NCBI GenBank assembly: GCA_902490055.1
Contig: CABUCP010000122.1
Span: 1-8,123, forward strand
From: an uncultured Klebsiella sp.
Lineage (GTDB): Bacteria; Pseudomonadota; Gammaproteobacteria; Enterobacterales; Enterobacteriaceae
Direction of reading: 5' to 3'
DNA: 8,123 bases
Part shown: piece after piece, positions 5,996 through 8,123 of the stretch
Layout: every line of letters starts with the position of its first letter
Numbering within the stretch: position 1 is the first letter of the stretch
Made by a program: the position numbers and the translations under genes
Notes under the pieces: model-generated
Database searches by the model: none
Told to the model about the DNA's origin: nothing
What the model saw: the letters and a program-made list of their open reading frames with translations, nothing else

Positions 5996-7569
5996 TGGCA
6001 TCAGTTCTTACATTGATTAGTGCGAGTCAGGTAGCGCCGGAAGCGCTGGCCGCACAGACTCAGCAGCGTTTGCTGCTGTGGGAAAACTGGCTGCAGCCGG
6101 TCACGGCCGAGCAACCAACGGGCGATGATCCCGGCTATGACGATGATTTCCAGTTGATGCGCGAAGAAGTGAATAAGCTATCCGGCGCCAATACCGATCT
6201 GATTTGTCAGCTTGCGGAAAAGCTGCTGACCACCGTCACCCGGGATATCCGCGTCGCTTCATACTACGCTTGGGCCCGCCTGCACCGCGATGGCGAAGCG
6301 GGTCTGGCCGATGGGCTGGAATTACTGGCTGGATTAATGCAGCGTTTTGGCGTGAGCCTACACCCGCAGCGGGATCGCAGCAGGAGAGCTGCCCTTGACT
6401 GGCTGGCGAGCCAGCGCATGCTCGACAGCCTGTCGTTATACCCGGAGGTATGCAACGGCGATGCGCTACGTATCACCGGCGCGTTGCTGATCATGGAGCA
6501 GACGCAAGAAGGGGCGGTCCCCGGCGCGTTGTGCGCCGCCCTCGAAACCCGGTTAATGAAATCCGGCGGGCCAGAAGCTGTGGTTCCGCAGAATATCAGC
6601 GATGCGCCGCTAGCGGCGGCGGCGGGCAGCGCGCCAGTGCTCAGCGGTATCACCTCTGGTCAGGAGCTACTGACGCAGGCGCGGGTGCTGGCAAAGTATC
6701 TCAGCGACCAGCCGGATGGCTGGCTCTCTGCCCACCACCTGATAAAGAGCATTCGCCATGACACGCTGCATCAGTTGCCGCCGTTACTGGCGGATGGCAG
6801 AACTCGTATTGATCCGCCAAAACCGGACCAGCGGGCGCTGCTGAAAAGGCTGTATCTCCAACAGAGCTGGATGGAATTACTCGACCAGGCCAGCGAGATG
6901 TTTTCCCGCGGCGCAAACCATCTGTGGCTGGATCTGCAGTGGTATGTTCACCAGGCGCTGTTGAAATCCGGGCGCGACGCGCAGGCCGCTATTATTCAGC
7001 ATGATCTGCAAGGACTGCTGGCACGTTTGATCGGCCTGGAAGGGTTGGCGTTTAACGATGGTACGCCGTTTGCCGATGAGGTGACGCTGAACTGGATACA
7101 GCAACAGGTGCTGGATAATGCAACCGTCTGGCTGGACGACACCGCTTCCCGCGCCGTCACCGCTTCCGGCGACGACAACATCCTTGAGTTAGAGCAGGAG
7201 GCGCTGGCTCTGGCCGACAGCGATGGCGCTGAGGCGGCGCTGACCTGGCTGCAACATCGTCCGGGTATCACCACCCCCAGAAGCCGCTGGTTACTGCGAT
7301 TATTGATGGCGCGGATTGCCGAGCAGAGCGGGAAAAACGAACTGGCGCAACATCTGCTGGCGGAACTGGACGTGCTGGCAGCCACGCTGCCGCTGGCGCA
7401 ATGGGAACCGGAACTACTGTTTGAAGTCCGGGCGCGTCATCTGCGGCTGTTGCGCGGTAAGGCCGGACGCAGCGAAACGGAAAGAGCCCGTCTGCAGTCG
7501 CAGATGGACCGTTTGCTGGCGGACCTGATTGCTATTGATCCCGCCCGCGCAGCGGTACTGTGCGTTTAA
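5995..7569 (+). CDS. tssA: TssA (ImpA/VasJ family), T6SS assembly initiator and sheath cap protein
   Basis: TssA binds the baseplate/membrane complex and then the growing end of the tube and sheath, co-ordinating their polymerisation in the cytoplasm. The protein is 524 residues, within the usual range of the long TssA class. The N-terminal ImpA_N domain is seen at about residues 30-140, with PTGDDPGYDDDFQLMREEV and later TRDIRVASYYAWARL, the most conserved block of the family. A variable linker at about 190-220 is rich in Ala and Pro. The C-terminal half is helical and resembles the VasJ-type domain, including LWLDLQWYVHQALLKSG. No internal stop or frameshift is present. In this cluster type tssM normally lies directly upstream, but here the upstream neighbour is the vgrG remnant. 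The next gene is the tssF remnant. The start overlaps the stop of the vgrG frame (TAATG at 5993-5997), an overlap created by the deletion. Confidence 0.94.
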   Translation: MASVLTLISASQVAPEALAAQTQQRLLLWENWLQPVTAEQPTGDDPGYDDDFQLMREEVNKLSGANTDLICQLAEKLLTTVTRDIRVASYYAWARLHRDGEAGLADGLELLAGLMQRFGVSLHPQRDRSRRAALDWLASQRMLDSLSLYPEVCNGDALRITGALLIMEQTQEGAVPGALCAALETRLMKSGGPEAVVPQNISDAPLAAAAGSAPVLSGITSGQELLTQARVLAKYLSDQPDGWLSAHHLIKSIRHDTLHQLPPLLADGRTRIDPPKPDQRALLKRLYLQQSWMELLDQASEMFSRGANHLWLDLQWYVHQALLKSGRDAQAAIIQHDLQGLLARLIGLEGLAFNDGTPFADEVTLNWIQQQVLDNATVWLDDTASRAVTASGDDNILELEQEALALADSDGAEAALTWLQHRPGITTPRSRWLLRLLMARIAEQSGKNELAQHLLAELDVLAATLPLAQWEPELLFEVRARHLRLLRGKAGRSETERARLQSQMDRLLADLIAIDPARAAVLCV

Positions 7570-7585
7570 ACGCCTGATGATCGTC

Positions 7586-7925
7586 ATGGACGAGTAACGG
7601 ATAACATACGATCGATGATTTAACCTTGCGCTATTTCGATGCTGGATCTTGACAAAGCCGGTACGCCGGATCCCTACGTAGAGCGTCTGTTTGAAGGGGT
7701 TGCTTTTTCCATGGAGCGCTTGCGGGAAAAGATTGATGACGACCTGCCCGAGCTTACCGAAGGGCTGGTTAGCATGCTGTGGCCGCACTATCTGCGCACC
7801 ATTCCGTGGCTATCGGTGGTGGCGCTGACGCCGGAACTACCGACGATGAAGATGGCGGAAACGGTGCCTGCCGAGCTGGAGATATATTCCCGCCCGCTGG
7901 GGCCGAAAAATACCGTCTGCTGTGC
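7586..7925 (+). pseudogene. tssF: tssF remnant (VasA/ImpG family baseplate subunit), N-terminal part only, multiply broken
   Basis: TssF (about 590-620 residues) forms the baseplate wedge with TssG and TssK. Three lesions are visible. First, ATG GAC GAG at 7586-7594 is followed at once by a stop (7595-7597), while the expected continuation LTLRYFD is at 7620-7640. This suggests 25 extra bases (7595-7619) in the family start M-D-E-L-T-L-R-Y-F-D. Alternatively the original start was at 7608, where the codon is now ACG. Second, RYFD runs directly into MLDLDKAGTPDPYVERLFEG from ATG 7639 in another frame. The roughly 20 residues normally between (family pattern AEMRYLREAG...) are missing. Third, the frame from 7639 gives good TssF (GVAFSMERLREKIDDDLPEL, SMLWPHYLRTIP) up to GPKNTVC near 7920, then changes to unrelated sequence and stops at 7951-7953. 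The C-terminal ~80 percent is absent. Confidence 0.85.
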
Positions 7926-8123
7926 CGCCTGCGCAGAGCGAGGGCCCGCGTGAGGTGCCGTTTATCGACAAGGATCGGCTGGACCGCGCGGCGTGGGGCT
8001 ATGACTTTGCCCACACCGGCATCGTGGCGCTGCTGGGTTCGCCGCAGATGCTGGATTTTTACGATAATAACGTCCAGCCGGGTCTGCGAGTAAAACAATT
8101 ATTGAACGTAATGTCGGCGAAAT
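7913..8123 (+). pseudogene. Coding fragment fused to tssF, possibly part of a T6SS lipase-type effector; continues beyond window
   Basis: From about 7913 a frame different from that of tssF is open to the window end (about 70 codons). It reads PSAVPPAQSEGPREVPFIDK, then DRAAWGYDFAHTGIVALLGS and PQMLDFYDNNVQPGLRVKQL, with LNVMSAK at the edge. It looks like real protein: a Pro/Ala/Glu linker leading into a folded domain with aromatic and hydrophobic patterning, and no stop. It does not resemble the rest of TssF, nor TssG, TssJ, TssE or TssM. The phrase AHTGIVALLGSPQMLDFYD is suggestive of the C-terminal region of Tle3-like phospholipase effectors (DUF3274 type), but I hold this loosely. No start codon with a ribosome site is visible, so it is most likely an internal piece joined by deletion at about 7913-7930. 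Confidence 0.45.

Noticed and set aside
7779..8093. A 104-codon frame overlapping the tssF end and the following fragment
   Set aside because: Its translation is low-complexity Arg/Ala/Gly-rich shadow sequence, while the two other frames carry clear protein-like sequence.
1..8123. Insertion sequence, CRISPR array, tRNA or att sites as the cause of the breaks
   Set aside because: I found no transposase coding sequence, terminal inverted repeats, regularly spaced repeats or tRNA-like cloverleaf in the window. The junctions look like simple deletions.

Overview
The window is a degraded type VI secretion system (T6SS) gene cluster from a gammaproteobacterium, almost certainly a member of the Enterobacteriaceae. 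I base this on protein resemblance and on the gene order tssB-tssC-tssK-tssL-(OmpA-like)-hcp-clpV-vgrG-...-tssM-tssA-tssF, which is known from Klebsiella, Enterobacter, Escherichia/Shigella and Salmonella-type clusters. Every gene I can identify is on the + strand, and the DNA is uniformly fairly GC-rich. I cannot name the genus from sequence alone.

Layout: 1-11 is probably the end of tssB. 52-1587 is an intact tssC (large sheath subunit). 1603-2241 is a scar where tssK, tssL and an OmpA-domain gene should stand: only the first ~20 codons of tssK and pieces of the OmpA-type protein remain, in three reading frames, and tssL is absent. 2247-2733 is hcp (inner tube) with a single frameshift, followed by a strong hairpin terminator and a second long inverted repeat. 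2901-5531 is an intact clpV (sheath-recycling AAA+ ATPase). 5634-5995 is a vgrG remnant (spike) with internal and 3' deletions and a frameshift in a C run. 5995-7569 is an intact tssA. 7586 to about 7925 is a tssF remnant (baseplate) broken in three places. It runs into a different coding fragment, not recognised with certainty, that stays open to the window end.

In a working system TssB/TssC form the contractile sheath around the Hcp tube tipped by VgrG. TssK/TssF/TssG form the baseplate, TssJ/TssL/TssM the membrane complex, TssA primes and caps the sheath, and ClpV disassembles it after firing. Here the baseplate (tssK, tssF), membrane (tssL, and tssM from its usual place before tssA), tube (hcp) and spike (vgrG) genes are all broken or missing, so this locus alone could not build a functional apparatus. 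The three long genes tssC, clpV and tssA remain open with their key motifs. That points to inactivation that is recent in evolutionary terms, or to decay by a few large deletions rather than by slow point mutation.

I do not see a new biological system. The interest lies in how the cluster was dismantled: sharp deletion junctions, at least one compatible with a short direct repeat, two small frameshifts that are easy to locate, and a foreign-looking fusion at the right-hand end that may be part of a T6SS effector.
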